This document shows, in pieces, positions 56,384 through 64,000 of a DNA stretch of 64,000 bases. The notes below the pieces were generated by a model. The model saw only the letters and a list, made by a program, of their open reading frames with translations. It did no database searches and was not told the DNA's origin. The DNA lies in NCBI GenBank assembly GCA_963800475.1, contig CAWDAZ010000002.1, positions 372,001-436,000 of the forward strand. Direction: 5' to 3'. Every line of letters starts with the position of its first letter. Position 1 is the first letter of the stretch. Both the position numbers and the translations under genes were made by a program. This DNA is from Palsa-465 sp963800475 (lineage in GTDB: Bacteria > Actinomycetota > Thermoleophilia > Solirubrobacterales > Solirubrobacteraceae).

Positions 56384-58708
56384 GTGCAGGTCGCGCTGTC
56401 CAGTGCCGATAACCGGGGGGTGAGGGGAGAGTTCCCCGGTGAGGCCGACCTCGGCCGCGCTTTGCGGGCCGACGACTACCGCTCGCTGCTCGAACGTGTC
56501 CCCGCGATTGTCTACATCGCCGACCCCGGGGCCGACGGAGCGTTTCACTACGTCAGCCCGCAGGTCGAAGCGATCCTCGGCTTCAGCATGCAGGAATGGC
56601 TTGCCGACCCGCTGATCTGGTCACGGCAGCTGCACCCCGAGGATCGTGAGATGGTGATCGCCCGCGAGGCGGTGAGCGCGACGGCCGATCTGGATTACGA
56701 GCGTGCGGTCGAGTACCGGATGCTGCATCGCGACGGGCACAGTGTCTGGATCCGTGACGATGCGCTGTTGGTCGAGGATGATCATGGACGGCGGCGCTGG
56801 CACGGGATCCTGTCCGACATCAGCGACCGCAAGCAGGTCGACGCCGAGCTCGAGCGTCGCGTAGCGCAGCAGGCGGCCGTCGCTCGACTCGGTGAGCATG
56901 CGCTCGAGCGCGTCTCGATCAACGATCTCCTCGTGGAGGCGGTGAGCGCGGCGGTCGGGGTCTTGGAGGTCGAGTACGGCTTCGTCGCGGAGTTTCAGCC
57001 GTCGTGCGAAAGCTTCACGCTGCGCGCTGCCCATGGTCTGCCGCCGACGGGCGCCCCTGACCTGCGGGTGCGGGCCGGCAGCCGCTCGCTAGCCGGCTAC
57101 ACCCTGCAGAGCGGCGGCCCGGTGGTCGTCTCCGAGTGGGACACCGAGGACCGATTCGAGCAGTCGGCACCGCTGCGCGCGCTCGCGATCCGCAGTGCGA
57201 TTGCCGTCGTGATCGAGGGGCGGGATGGCGCGTTCGGGGTCTTCGCCGTTCACTCGAAGACGCCGTGCGACTACACCGCGGGTGACGTCGCGTTCGTTCA
57301 GTCCCTGGCGAATGTGCTCGCCGACGCGCTCGAGCGACAGACGACCGAGGACGCGATCGAGCACCGGGCGTTGCACGACCCGCTCACCGGCCTGCCAAAC
57401 CGTGTCCTCTTCCTCGACCGCCTCACGCATGCGCTCGAGCGGTTGCGGCGGCATGCCGGTTCGCTCGCCGCGGTCCTGTTCATCGATCTCGACCATTTCA
57501 AGTTCGTCAACGACAGTCTCGGCCATCAGGCCGGGGACGAGCTGCTCGCCGCTGTGGCGGCGCGGCTCAAGCAGGTGATCCGCCCGACTGACACGATCGC
57601 CCGCTTCGCCGGCGACGAGTTCGGCCTGCTGCTCGAGGAGCTCACCAGTGAGCGCGATGCGATCGCGCTCGCGGAGCGCGTTGGGGCGGTCTTCGCCAGG
57701 CCGTTCGTGCTCGAAGCCAGCGAGCACTTCGTCACGACGAGCATCGGGATCGCCCTGGCCGGGGGCGGCGAGCTTCCAGCCGAGCTGATCCGGGATGCCG
57801 ATGTCGCGATGTACCGCGCCAAGGAGCGTGGCCGCGCGCGCTACGAGCTGTTCGACGAGGTCATGCGGGCGCGGGCGATCGCCCGGCTGCGGATCGAGAA
57901 CGACCTCCGGCGCGCGATCGAGCATGACGAACTCCATATCGCCTACCAGCCGGTCGTCGCGCTCCAGGACTCCTCGATCGTGGGCTTCGAGGCGCTGCTT
58001 CGGTGGGAGCACCCGCAACGCGGCGCGATCCCGCCGGCCGAGTTCATTCCGGTGGCCGAGGAGAACGGGCTGATCGACCGGATCGGCCGGTGGGTGCTCG
58101 AGCGGGCCTGCCGCCAGGCCGCGGGCTGGTCGCTGTCGCGGCCGGACAGCGCGCCGGTCGGGATCTCGGTGAACCTCTCGCCGGCACAGCTCGCCAACCG
58201 CAATTTCGCTGCAACGGTCGCCGAGGCGCTCGGTTCGAGCGGGCTCGAACCGGCCTGCCTCAGTCTCGAGATCACCGAGTCGGTCCTGCTGGAGGACCCC
58301 GCTACGATCGCCGACACGCTGCGCGGGGTGACGCGGCTCGGCGTGCGGATCGTCCTGGACGATTTCGGGACCGGTTACTCGTCGCTCAGCTACCTGTCCC
58401 GCCTGCCGCTCGACGCGCTCAAGGTCGACCGCTCTTTCATCGCGGCGCTCGGCGACAGCTCGGCCGCCAGCGCGATCACCGAGGCGATCATCGCGATGGC
58501 GCGGGCGCTCTCCTTGCAGGTCGTCGGCGAGGGGACCGAGACGTCCGCCCAGGTCGCCGAGCTGCGACGCCTCGGATGCGACCTCGCCCAGGGCAACTAC
58601 TTCTCGGCGCCCGTCTCGGCGACCGAGATCAGTGCGCTGTTCGGCCGGGCTTCTGGCTCCGTTGTACTGGGCGAGTCCGGGTCAGCCGGTCGTCACCGAA
58701 GCGACTGA
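56384..58708 (+). CDS. PAS-GAF-GGDEF-EAL c-di-GMP signalling protein
   Basis: 774 aa. PAS/PAC sensor (about 28-150: LERVPAIVYIADPGADGAFH...WHGILSDISDRKQVDAEL), GAF domain (about 160-325), GGDEF domain (about 330-490) with HDPLTGLPNRVLFLDRL and the active-site loop FAGDEFGLLLEEL (AGDEF, a usually tolerated form), then EAL domain (about 500-750) with FEALLRWEHPQRGAIPP, ITESVLLEDP, VLDDFGTGYSSLSYL and VVGEGTETSAQ. The EAL set looks complete for c-di-GMP hydrolysis. No membrane helix, so a cytoplasmic sensor. GTG 56384 or GTG 56420 could be the start; neither has a good ribosome-binding site. Confidence 0.9.
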   Translation: MQVALSSADNRGVRGEFPGEADLGRALRADDYRSLLERVPAIVYIADPGADGAFHYVSPQVEAILGFSMQEWLADPLIWSRQLHPEDREMVIAREAVSATADLDYERAVEYRMLHRDGHSVWIRDDALLVEDDHGRRRWHGILSDISDRKQVDAELERRVAQQAAVARLGEHALERVSINDLLVEAVSAAVGVLEVEYGFVAEFQPSCESFTLRAAHGLPPTGAPDLRVRAGSRSLAGYTLQSGGPVVVSEWDTEDRFEQSAPLRALAIRSAIAVVIEGRDGAFGVFAVHSKTPCDYTAGDVAFVQSLANVLADALERQTTEDAIEHRALHDPLTGLPNRVLFLDRLTHALERLRRHAGSLAAVLFIDLDHFKFVNDSLGHQAGDELLAAVAARLKQVIRPTDTIARFAGDEFGLLLEELTSERDAIALAERVGAVFARPFVLEASEHFVTTSIGIALAGGGELPAELIRDADVAMYRAKERGRARYELFDEVMRARAIARLRIENDLRRAIEHDELHIAYQPVVALQDSSIVGFEALLRWEHPQRGAIPPAEFIPVAEENGLIDRIGRWVLERACRQAAGWSLSRPDSAPVGISVNLSPAQLANRNFAATVAEALGSSGLEPACLSLEITESVLLEDPATIADTLRGVTRLGVRIVLDDFGTGYSSLSYLSRLPLDALKVDRSFIAALGDSSAASAITEAIIAMARALSLQVVGEGTETSAQVAELRRLGCDLAQGNYFSAPVSATEISALFGRASGSVVLGESGSAGRHRSD

Positions 58709-58716
58709 GGATCACG

Positions 58717-60147
58717 CTAGGACGGCTGCGCGGCGAGTGCGCTGTCCACGCCCACCAGCCGACACTTGTCTTCGACCACCTGCTGTTGCTCGGCGAGCGG
58801 TCGGCCGCACGATCCGCGTTCGTCGCCGGCTACCTCGACCACCCGCCCGGAGGTGAGCTCGATCCTTAGATTGCACGGGAACGCGAGGCGCAGCTTTCCG
58901 GTGTCGAGCGCGGCGATCCCGTCGGAATGGCGGGTAGTGGCGAGCAGGTGCGCGATCGCCGCGAGTTGCCGGGGCTGGCGCACCAGTTCGGCTAGGTCGC
59001 GGGCTTGGAGGGTGGCGTCGGCCAGTCCCGTTTCCTTCAGGCGCCGGAGCACGGTGCGCCACGCCCGTACGGGCACGTCGCCGGCCGACGCTCCGGCCGC
59101 CAGCGTTCCCCTCAGCATCTCGACCGTGAGCGGCCAGTCGTGGGCCACTTCGACCCGGGCCGCCAGCGACTCCACCTCCCGGCGATGAGCGGCCAGCCAG
59201 TCCGGCGCCAACTCCTCGTGCGTGAGCCTGCCGGCGATCAGCGCCACCGCGACGCTCCGCGCGGTTGAGAAGTTGACCGACGCGGGTGTGCCGAGCTCGC
59301 GCGGGGCCAGCTTCTCCATCGTCGAGGTCAGATAGCCCGCGTGCACGCGCACCGTGGCGACCTCCTCGGCGCCCACCCCGGCGCCCAGCACGCCGTCAAC
59401 CGCCGCCTGCAGGTAGGCGCACCCTGGCCGCGGCTTGAACGCCAGCGTGTCGGTGAGCCACACCGCGCCGAGCGCGCCCAGCATCACCGGCCGGCGGACG
59501 AAGGCAAAGTGGGTCAGCAGCCCCCGGCGGTTCTCGATCACATCGAGCGGGCCCTGGACGCCGTCGGCGGCCAGCAGTGCCGCCCTGACACCCTGGGCGG
59601 CAGGCTCGGCCGCGGTCAGCAGCTTCGTCGCCGGACCCATGAACCCGGGCCACAGCCCATACGGAGGCTGATAGAGGGCGATGGCCAACGCGTGGGCGAG
59701 CTGACCGGCGTCGAGGCGGAGCCCGACACCCGCGGCGGCTGCCGCCCCCAGGCAGTGAATCGAGGCCCAGAACTGGCCGTTGTGAGGCCCCAGGAACAGC
59801 GCCGCCCCCAGCCGACCCGCGAGCTCGTTTCCGGCTACCTGCGCCACCAGCGCATCGCCGGGATCATCGGTGGTCGCCCGGGCGGCCCATACCGACGAGT
59901 GACCGGTGTGGCCCATGAACAGGTAGTCGTCCCAGTCGTGGGCGATCGACGCCGCGGCCCGGCTGTAGACCTCGCCGACGAGTCCATCGGGCGCGTGACG
60001 AGCGAACGGCGCTGCCTCCTCGGCCCCCGCCTGGCCAGCGGCCAGGATCGACAGCCTCTGCAGTCGCGCGCGCTCACGCACCCGCTCGGGCAGGTCTTCC
60101 AGCCGCAGCCCGGCCGCCCAGCTCGCCATCTCCTGACAGACGCTCAC
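58717..60147 (-). CDS. MmgE/PrpD-family protein
   Basis: 476 aa from GTG 60147 (an in-frame ATG at 60219 gives a longer, Arg-rich N-terminus unlike the family). Features: WAAGLRLEDLPERVRERARL, AAASIAHDWDDYLFMGHTGH near residue 70, which carries the family's conserved D-x-DD segment, and ANELAGRLGAALFLGPHN-like helical stretch with HALAIALYQPP. The family includes 2-methylcitrate dehydratase and aconitate decarboxylase-like proteins; the present one is divergent and no propionate genes adjoin. Convergent with the GGDEF-EAL gene, 8 bp apart. Confidence 0.78.
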   Translation of the reverse strand: MSVCQEMASWAAGLRLEDLPERVRERARLQRLSILAAGQAGAEEAAPFARHAPDGLVGEVYSRAAASIAHDWDDYLFMGHTGHSSVWAARATTDDPGDALVAQVAGNELAGRLGAALFLGPHNGQFWASIHCLGAAAAAGVGLRLDAGQLAHALAIALYQPPYGLWPGFMGPATKLLTAAEPAAQGVRAALLAADGVQGPLDVIENRRGLLTHFAFVRRPVMLGALGAVWLTDTLAFKPRPGCAYLQAAVDGVLGAGVGAEEVATVRVHAGYLTSTMEKLAPRELGTPASVNFSTARSVAVALIAGRLTHEELAPDWLAAHRREVESLAARVEVAHDWPLTVEMLRGTLAAGASAGDVPVRAWRTVLRRLKETGLADATLQARDLAELVRQPRQLAAIAHLLATTRHSDGIAALDTGKLRLAFPCNLRIELTSGRVVEVAGDERGSCGRPLAEQQQVVEDKCRLVGVDSALAAQPS

Positions 60148-60219
60148 GGTCGGCACGCTACTCCGCGAGCGTTGGGACTGAAGCCAGTCAGGGTCTCGCC
60201 GGAAGTGCAGCAACCGCAC

Positions 60220-60447
60220 GCGACCTCACTGAGACAACCCCCAGACGCCGGCGCCCATCGACCACCGGCGTGCCGCTCCCGAGATGATCGATTACTGGCA
60301 GCGGTTTGACCACCTGCTCGGCGTCCTGCTCCTCGGAGCCATGCTCGGCCGCGGAGCGCGGTGGCCCGCCGCCAATATCGAGCCCTTGTGGGGGCGGAGT
60401 CCGTCGGATAGCGTCGTGGATGTTGATGTTCGAGTCAGGAGGAGGAG
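60220..60447. other. Intergenic region between divergent genes
   Basis: About 230 bp upstream of the cupin gene. A 58-codon frame from ATG 60284 (MIDYWQRFDHLLGVLLLGAM) exists but overlaps the cupin start and has no ribosome-binding site. No clear operator or promoter could be assigned. Confidence 0.4.
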
Positions 60448-60813
60448 ATGGCACAGCTAGTGGGCAAGCGGTTCGAGGATCCGGATGAAGTTCGAGAGTT
60501 CACTGATGGCAAGGGTCGCGTGGACCTCGTTGACCTCAACGGCCATGCGGTCGGACTAGGAACCTTTCAGCCTGGTTGGCGTTGGTCTGAGAACGTCCGG
60601 CCGATTGCCGGCACCGACTCGTGCCAGGTCGATCACATTGGCTACGTGCTCGAGGGTCGGATGGCGCTCAGGATGGACGATGGCACCGAGCGCGAATTTG
60701 GCCCGGGCGACACCTTCCACATGCCTCCGGGGCACGACGCCTGGATAGTCGGCGACGAGAAGTGCGTGCTACTGGACTTTGGCGGACTGAAGGGGTACGC
60801 GCAGGCAGGCTAG
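60448..60813 (+). CDS. Cupin-domain protein
   Basis: 121 aa. Cupin strands with GTFQPGWRWSENVRPIAGTD, HIGYVLEGRMALRMDDGTER, and the second motif EFGPGDTFHMPPGHDAWIVG followed by CVLLDFGGLKGYA. The GHDAWIVGDE segment is typical of a group of small stand-alone cupins in actinobacteria. Metal ligands are incomplete in the first motif (no His-x-His). Very strong AGGAGGAG directly before the ATG, predicting efficient translation. Function unknown. Confidence 0.82.
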   Translation: MAQLVGKRFEDPDEVREFTDGKGRVDLVDLNGHAVGLGTFQPGWRWSENVRPIAGTDSCQVDHIGYVLEGRMALRMDDGTEREFGPGDTFHMPPGHDAWIVGDEKCVLLDFGGLKGYAQAG

Positions 60814-61014
60814 CCCTGCCGGACACACCGGTCTAGCCACGGTCCGTCCGGACCGTCGGTTCGACAGCCGCGCGAACTTCGTCACGAACTCTGTCGCGAA
60901 CCGAGCAGATCCGACCCCATCTCAGCGCATCTCAGGCGCCCGAAAGCGCCGGTGGATAACGGAGAAGTCGCGCGGGAACTTGCTCTGGCCGGCGGGAGGA
61001 ACGAGACTGCGCAC

Positions 61015-61299
61015 GTGCCCTGCGTGCTCGCACTGTTCGCGGTGATCTCGCCTCGCCTCGCGCTGGTCGCGCTGTGGCTCTTCACCAACTACCTGAGTCG
61101 CGCGTTCGGCAGCTGGGTGGTGCCGCTGATCGGGTTCTTCGTGCTCCCGTGGACGACGCTCGCGTACGCGGTGTTCTACGCCTGGGGCCCCGGCCACCAC
61201 GTCGCCGGGTTCGAGTGGTTCTTCGTGGCGCTCGCGTTCATGGTCGACGTGGCGTCGATGGTCGGCCCTCGGCTGACACGGTCGGACCGCTCGAGCTGA
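61015..61299 (+). CDS. Small conserved membrane protein
   Basis: 94 aa from GTG 61015, supported by GGGAGGAA upstream; an in-frame GTG at 60952 gives a hydrophilic extension unlike the family. Three membrane segments: MPCVLALFAVISPRLALVAL, then AFGSWVVPLIGFFVLPWTTL to AYAVFYA, and GFEWFFVALAFMVDVASMVG. The PLIGFxxLPWTTLAYAxxY core is conserved in many actinobacteria. No function known. Bases 60814-61014 before it hold no gene. Confidence 0.72.
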   Translation: MPCVLALFAVISPRLALVALWLFTNYLSRAFGSWVVPLIGFFVLPWTTLAYAVFYAWGPGHHVAGFEWFFVALAFMVDVASMVGPRLTRSDRSS

Positions 61300-61305
61300 T
61301 CGGCT

Positions 61306-61698
61306 CTACGCAGACCAGAACGCGTCGCTTTCGGCCGGCAGCGCCTCGATCATCCACCACTCCGACACCGTTCCGTCCCGGACATAGAGGAGGTGCGCGG
61401 CGTGGTTGTGGAGCGTCCTGCCGCCGCGGGCGGCGTGGATCTCGACCATCACCATCACAGTCTCGGGACGAACCGCCACGGCCTGGGTGACGTCGACGCG
61501 GAACTCGGCGCTCGGGAGATCCATCGCCTCGACGCGGCGCACGTACTCGTCCCCTCCGAGGACCTCGTCGACGCCGCCCTCGGCGTTTGTGATGTACGCA
61601 CGGAGGTCGTCTGCGAGCAGCGATCGCAGACGCTCGAGATCGATTGCGCCGAATGCCTCGATCAGCTCGAGTGCGACGGACTCGACGTCCGCTGGCAT
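61306..61698 (-). CDS. SnoaL/NTF2-like protein
   Basis: 130 aa alpha+beta barrel of the nuclear transport factor 2 group: VESVALELIEAFGAIDLERL, LLADDLRAYITNAEGGVDEV, GGDEYVRRVEAM, VMVMVEIHAARGGRTLHNHA, HLLYVRDGTVSEWWMIEALP. Used variously as isomerases or ligand-binding modules; substrate unknown. ATG start. It lies 9 nt downstream of the PAS-LuxR regulator stop on the same strand, so probably co-transcribed with it. Confidence 0.82.
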   Translation of the reverse strand: MPADVESVALELIEAFGAIDLERLRSLLADDLRAYITNAEGGVDEVLGGDEYVRRVEAMDLPSAEFRVDVTQAVAVRPETVMVMVEIHAARGGRTLHNHAAHLLYVRDGTVSEWWMIEALPAESDAFWSA

Positions 61699-61707
61699 CG
61701 GCCAAGC

Positions 61708-62382
61708 CTAAGCGATCATTCCGAGGCGGAGCGCCTTCGCCACCGCCGCGGCGCGGTCGCCCACCCCGAGCTTGTCGTAGATGTGGCCGAAGTGCGTTCG
61801 GACCGTCGCGACGCTGACGCTGAGCTCGATCGCGATCATCGGAGCGCTCCTTCCGTCTGCCGCCAGCTCGAGCACCTCGAGCTCCCGTGCGGTCAGATGC
61901 GGAGCGGCCTCTGACCCGAGCTGCTGGAACTCGGTGAGCAGCTCCTCGTCGGGCCACCCGGCCGGCGCGAACATGACCAGGTGAAGGCCCGGAAGCGCGT
62001 TCGCGAGCGCGTAGTAGGTGACCGCGAGCGTACTTCCGTCCGGCAGGGCGACCGAGTAAGGGCCGGCGACGCACCCGGTGCCGATCAGGCGTCCCCACGC
62101 CGCATGCATCGTGCCGAGCAGCTGCTCGGGCGTCAGATCCTCGGTCTTGAGCACCCGCAGCTCGCCGAGCGTCAACCGAAACACGAGCCGGGCGGCCATG
62201 TTAGCTTCGACAAACCGGCGCTCTCCGTCGACGATCAGCATCGGCACGCGGCTCGAGTCGAACAAGCGCTTCAGCCGCTCCGCGTGCCCTCTCGCGGCGA
62301 TCACCTTCTCCGCGTTCGCGCCGACCCACCGGGGCGTCGAGTCGCTACTGGTCGAAAACAGTTCTTGCGTCACTTGACACAC
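61708..62382 (-). CDS. PAS-domain LuxR-family transcriptional regulator
   Basis: 224 aa. A PAS-like sensor (LFDSSRVPMLIVDGERRFVE then ANMAARLVFRLTLGEL, about 40-140) followed by a LuxR-type HTH (about 158-224): APHLTARELEVLELAADGRS, APMIAIELSVSVATVRTHFG, HIYDKLGVGDRAAAVAKALR. A single-component regulator that binds DNA as a dimer. GTG start immediately next to a TTGACA on the opposite strand that may serve the divergent XRE gene. Upstream of the SnoaL-like gene on the same strand. Confidence 0.85.
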   Translation of the reverse strand: MCQVTQELFSTSSDSTPRWVGANAEKVIAARGHAERLKRLFDSSRVPMLIVDGERRFVEANMAARLVFRLTLGELRVLKTEDLTPEQLLGTMHAAWGRLIGTGCVAGPYSVALPDGSTLAVTYYALANALPGLHLVMFAPAGWPDEELLTEFQQLGSEAAPHLTARELEVLELAADGRSAPMIAIELSVSVATVRTHFGHIYDKLGVGDRAAAVAKALRLGMIA

Positions 62383-62402
62383 TCAATGTACCATCCGATG
62401 AT
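62374..62402 (+). promoter_or_regulatory. Promoter candidate for the XRE-MEDS regulator
   Basis: TTGACA (62374-62379) and GATGAT (62397-62402), 17 bp apart. The perfect -35 with a weak -10 suggests an activatable or low-level promoter; it overlaps the start codon of the divergent LuxR-type gene. Confidence 0.45.
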
Positions 62403-62453
62403 TCCTGATTGCTCGATCGTGGCAGGCTGGTTCGATCGGGAGGAGGAGCGAGG

Positions 62454-63209
62454 ATGGGGAGCAGGGCCCAAGACGGACTCGATAGCCGGCTGAGGGCCGC
62501 GCGGGAACGCCGCGGCCTGAACCGTGAGGCGCTGGCATTCCACTCGGGCGTGAGCTGGTCGGCTATCGCCCAGGTCGAGGCGGGCCGCCGCACGCATCTC
62601 CGGCCCGGCACACTGCAGGCCCTCGCACGGGCGCTCGGCGTGACGATCGACTACCTCGTGTCGGGCGGGACGGCGCCCGCGCCGATGCTCTCGCACCGCG
62701 CCCTCCTGTACTCGACGGACGCCGAGTTGGCCGCGGCGGCGGGCGCGTTCCTGGCCCGGGCGGTTGAGCTCTGCGAGCCTGCGCTCGCGGTGACGACCGC
62801 CGCCAACATCGCGCTGCTGCGCAAGCGGCTCGGCCCCGCGGCGGCCGAGGTCGAGTTCGCCCAGCGCGACCGCTGGTACACGACAGCGGCGGCGGGACTC
62901 CGGGCCCAGCTGGCGTTCGTACGGCGCAGCCTCGATGCGGGTGCCGCGTGGGCCTGGATCGTCGCCGAGCCGCCGTGCGTCGACGCGACCAACTCGGATC
63001 CGCTGCCGTGGGTCCGCTACGAAGCCGTGATCAACCTCGCGTTCGGCCCCGAGCCCGTGAGCATCCTTTGCGTATACGACACGCGGACGGTCGGCGAGGC
63101 GGTCCTGCGGGGGGTGCGGGCCACCCATCCGGACATCCTCGCGCCGCCTGAGGCCGCTGTTCACAGCGGCGACTACGCCGACCCGGTCGGCACGCTGCTC
63201 GAACCCTGA
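62454..63209 (+). CDS. XRE-family regulator with MEDS (DcmR-type) sensory domain
   Basis: 251 aa. The N-terminal helix-turn-helix is RLRAARERRGLNREALAFHS, GVSWSAIAQVEAGRRTHLRP and GTLQALARALGVTIDYLV. The C-terminal part (about 78-240), ALLYSTDAELAAAAGAFLAR through DRWYTTAAAGLRAQLAFV and WIVAEPPCVDATNSDPLP, fits the MEDS domain, first described in methanogen and methylotroph sensory proteins and here predicted to bind a hydrocarbon or small ligand. GGGAGGAGGAGCGAGG before ATG. Its 3' end overlaps the convergent sigma gene by 37 bp. Confidence 0.82.
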   Translation: MGSRAQDGLDSRLRAARERRGLNREALAFHSGVSWSAIAQVEAGRRTHLRPGTLQALARALGVTIDYLVSGGTAPAPMLSHRALLYSTDAELAAAAGAFLARAVELCEPALAVTTAANIALLRKRLGPAAAEVEFAQRDRWYTTAAAGLRAQLAFVRRSLDAGAAWAWIVAEPPCVDATNSDPLPWVRYEAVINLAFGPEPVSILCVYDTRTVGEAVLRGVRATHPDILAPPEAAVHSGDYADPVGTLLEP

Positions 63210-64000
63210 GCGCGCCCGGACAGCTCGGCGACGCGGCGTTCGAGCAGCCGCCGCTCGGCTCCGTCGTGGACGAGCGCGAGCGCACGGCCGTAGGCATCGC
63301 GCGCCTCGTCGGCGCGCCCGAGCCGTCGCAGCAGCTCGCCCCGAGCGGCGTGCAGGTAGTGGTAATCGTCGAGCGCGATCTCGTCGACGATCTGCAGCCC
63401 GGCCTCGGGGCCCTGTGCCTCGGCGACCGCCACGGCCCGGCTCAGCTCGACCACCGGCGAGCCGGTTACCCGCGACAGCTCGCCGTACAGCGCGGCGATC
63501 TGGGGCCAGTCGCGCGGCTCGTCGGCGTGCAGCGACGCGATCGCGGCCTGCAGCACGTACGGCCCGCGGCCATGGAGCGCCAACGCCCGGTCGAGCGCCG
63601 CGCGGCCGGCCGCGATCTGCGGGCCGTCCCACAGCGAGCGGTCCTGGTCGGCGAGCAGCACCAGCTCATGGTCCCGGAATCGCGACGCGCGGCGGGCGTC
63701 GTGGAGCAGCATCATCGCCAGCAGCCCGTGAACCTCCGGCTCGTCGGGCATCAGCTCGGCGAGCGCGTGGCCGAGCGCGAGCGCTTCTCGCGACAGCTCT
63801 CCGTGACCCGCGTAGCCCTCGTTGAAGATCAGGTACACGACCGCGAGCACCGCGGACAGCCGGTCGGGCAGCAGATGGTCGGGCGGGACGCGGAACGGGA
63901 TCCCGGCGGCCTTGATCTTCCGCTTGGCCCGCACCAGCCGCTGGGCCATCGTCGCCTCCGGGACGAGGAACGCGCGCGCGATCTGTGGGGTGCTGAGACC
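63173..64000 (-). CDS. ECF42-type RNA polymerase sigma factor, C-terminal part (5' end outside window)
   Basis: 275 codons visible, open to the end of the window. The first residues GLSTPQIARAFLVPEATMAQ then RLVRAKRKIKAAGIPFRVP belong to sigma region 4. The remainder is the long C-terminal extension of ECF42/SigG-like factors: YLIFNEGYAGHGELSREALA, ELMPDEPEVHGLLAMMLLHD, LLADQDRSLWDGPQIAAG, and TPR-like helices to HAARGELLRRLGRADEARDA. These factors are usually encoded beside YCII (DGPF) proteins, which would lie outside this window. It overlaps the XRE-MEDS gene by 37 bp, tail to tail. Confidence 0.9.
   Translation of the reverse strand, partial: GLSTPQIARAFLVPEATMAQRLVRAKRKIKAAGIPFRVPPDHLLPDRLSAVLAVVYLIFNEGYAGHGELSREALALGHALAELMPDEPEVHGLLAMMLLHDARRASRFRDHELVLLADQDRSLWDGPQIAAGRAALDRALALHGRGPYVLQAAIASLHADEPRDWPQIAALYGELSRVTGSPVVELSRAVAVAEAQGPEAGLQIVDEIALDDYHYLHAARGELLRRLGRADEARDAYGRALALVHDGAERRLLERRVAELSGRAQGSSSVPTGSA

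Noticed and set aside
60284..60463. 58-codon frame with a hydrophobic start upstream of the cupin gene
   Set aside because: No ribosome-binding site, overlaps the cupin start, and its end (VRVRRRRWHS) reads across the cupin Shine-Dalgarno in another frame.

Overview
The window is a high-GC, tightly packed chromosomal segment. The most likely source is an actinobacterium of the Thermoleophilia/Solirubrobacterales type. This is inferred from the very GC-biased codon use, the GlgE maltosyl-phosphate pathway, an lhr-nei pair, GroES/GroEL under paired CIRCE operators, a Gram-positive type LexA box, and many GTG starts with 4-base start/stop overlaps. No rRNA, CRISPR array, prophage or intact insertion sequence is visible. 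The one RNA gene found is a selenocysteine tRNA.

Layout. 1-8.5 kb: the C-terminal half of an Lhr helicase overlapping a Nei-type DNA glycosylase, a secreted beta-propeller, a glycerophosphodiesterase, a decayed secreted gene behind an intact promoter, an ECF sigma factor overlapping a DUF4349 membrane protein, a CRP/FNR regulator, a Nudix hydrolase that appears to start at ATT, and an ASCH protein. 8.5-11.2 kb: groES-groEL with two CIRCE elements bracketing the promoter, then a small unknown gene whose start lies inside a perfect LexA (SOS) palindrome. 11.2-19.7 kb: small stress/membrane proteins, a GT4 glucan synthase, a crotonase plus VOC protein, and a FAD oxidoreductase divergent from a large LuxR-type ATPase regulator, with two palindromes between them.

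19.7-38.9 kb is the metabolic core. A seven-gene minus-strand operon runs glgE-treS-mak-glgB-treZ-glgX-treY, every junction overlapping. Malto-oligosyltrehalose made from alpha-glucan by TreY is cleaved to trehalose by TreZ. Trehalose is isomerised to maltose by TreS, phosphorylated by Mak, and polymerised into alpha-glucan by GlgE and GlgB, while GlgX debranches. A GH77 glucanotransferase is divergent from glgE with 17 bp between the start codons. A glucan phosphorylase and, at 12-13 kb, a GlgM/GlgA-like synthase complete the set; no glgC is in the window.

39-55 kb: secreted proteins, amidase, NmrA-type protein, ferredoxin, CrtI-like oxidoreductase, Mrp ATPase, a YWTD-repeat propeller, a basic coiled-coil protein with a LexA-like box upstream, a zinc metalloprotease/IMPase pair, a large helicase-nuclease with unusual motifs, aldose epimerase, PAC2 and a YhaM-like exonuclease. 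55-56.2 kb: tRNA-Sec (UCA anticodon), a gene fragment and a VapBC toxin-antitoxin pair, which looks like a small integration hot spot. 56.4-64 kb: a PAS-GAF-GGDEF-EAL protein, MmgE/PrpD, cupin, a small membrane protein, SnoaL-like, PAS-LuxR and XRE-MEDS regulators, and the 3' part of an ECF42-type sigma factor.

The most unusual sequence-level observation is a dispersed palindrome of about 51 bp. It occurs once between genes (42379-42429) and once, in opposite orientation, in frame inside treY (20979-21029). A different GC-rich palindrome expands the zinc-finger loop of Nei. Both resemble in principle the in-frame palindromic elements known from Rickettsia.
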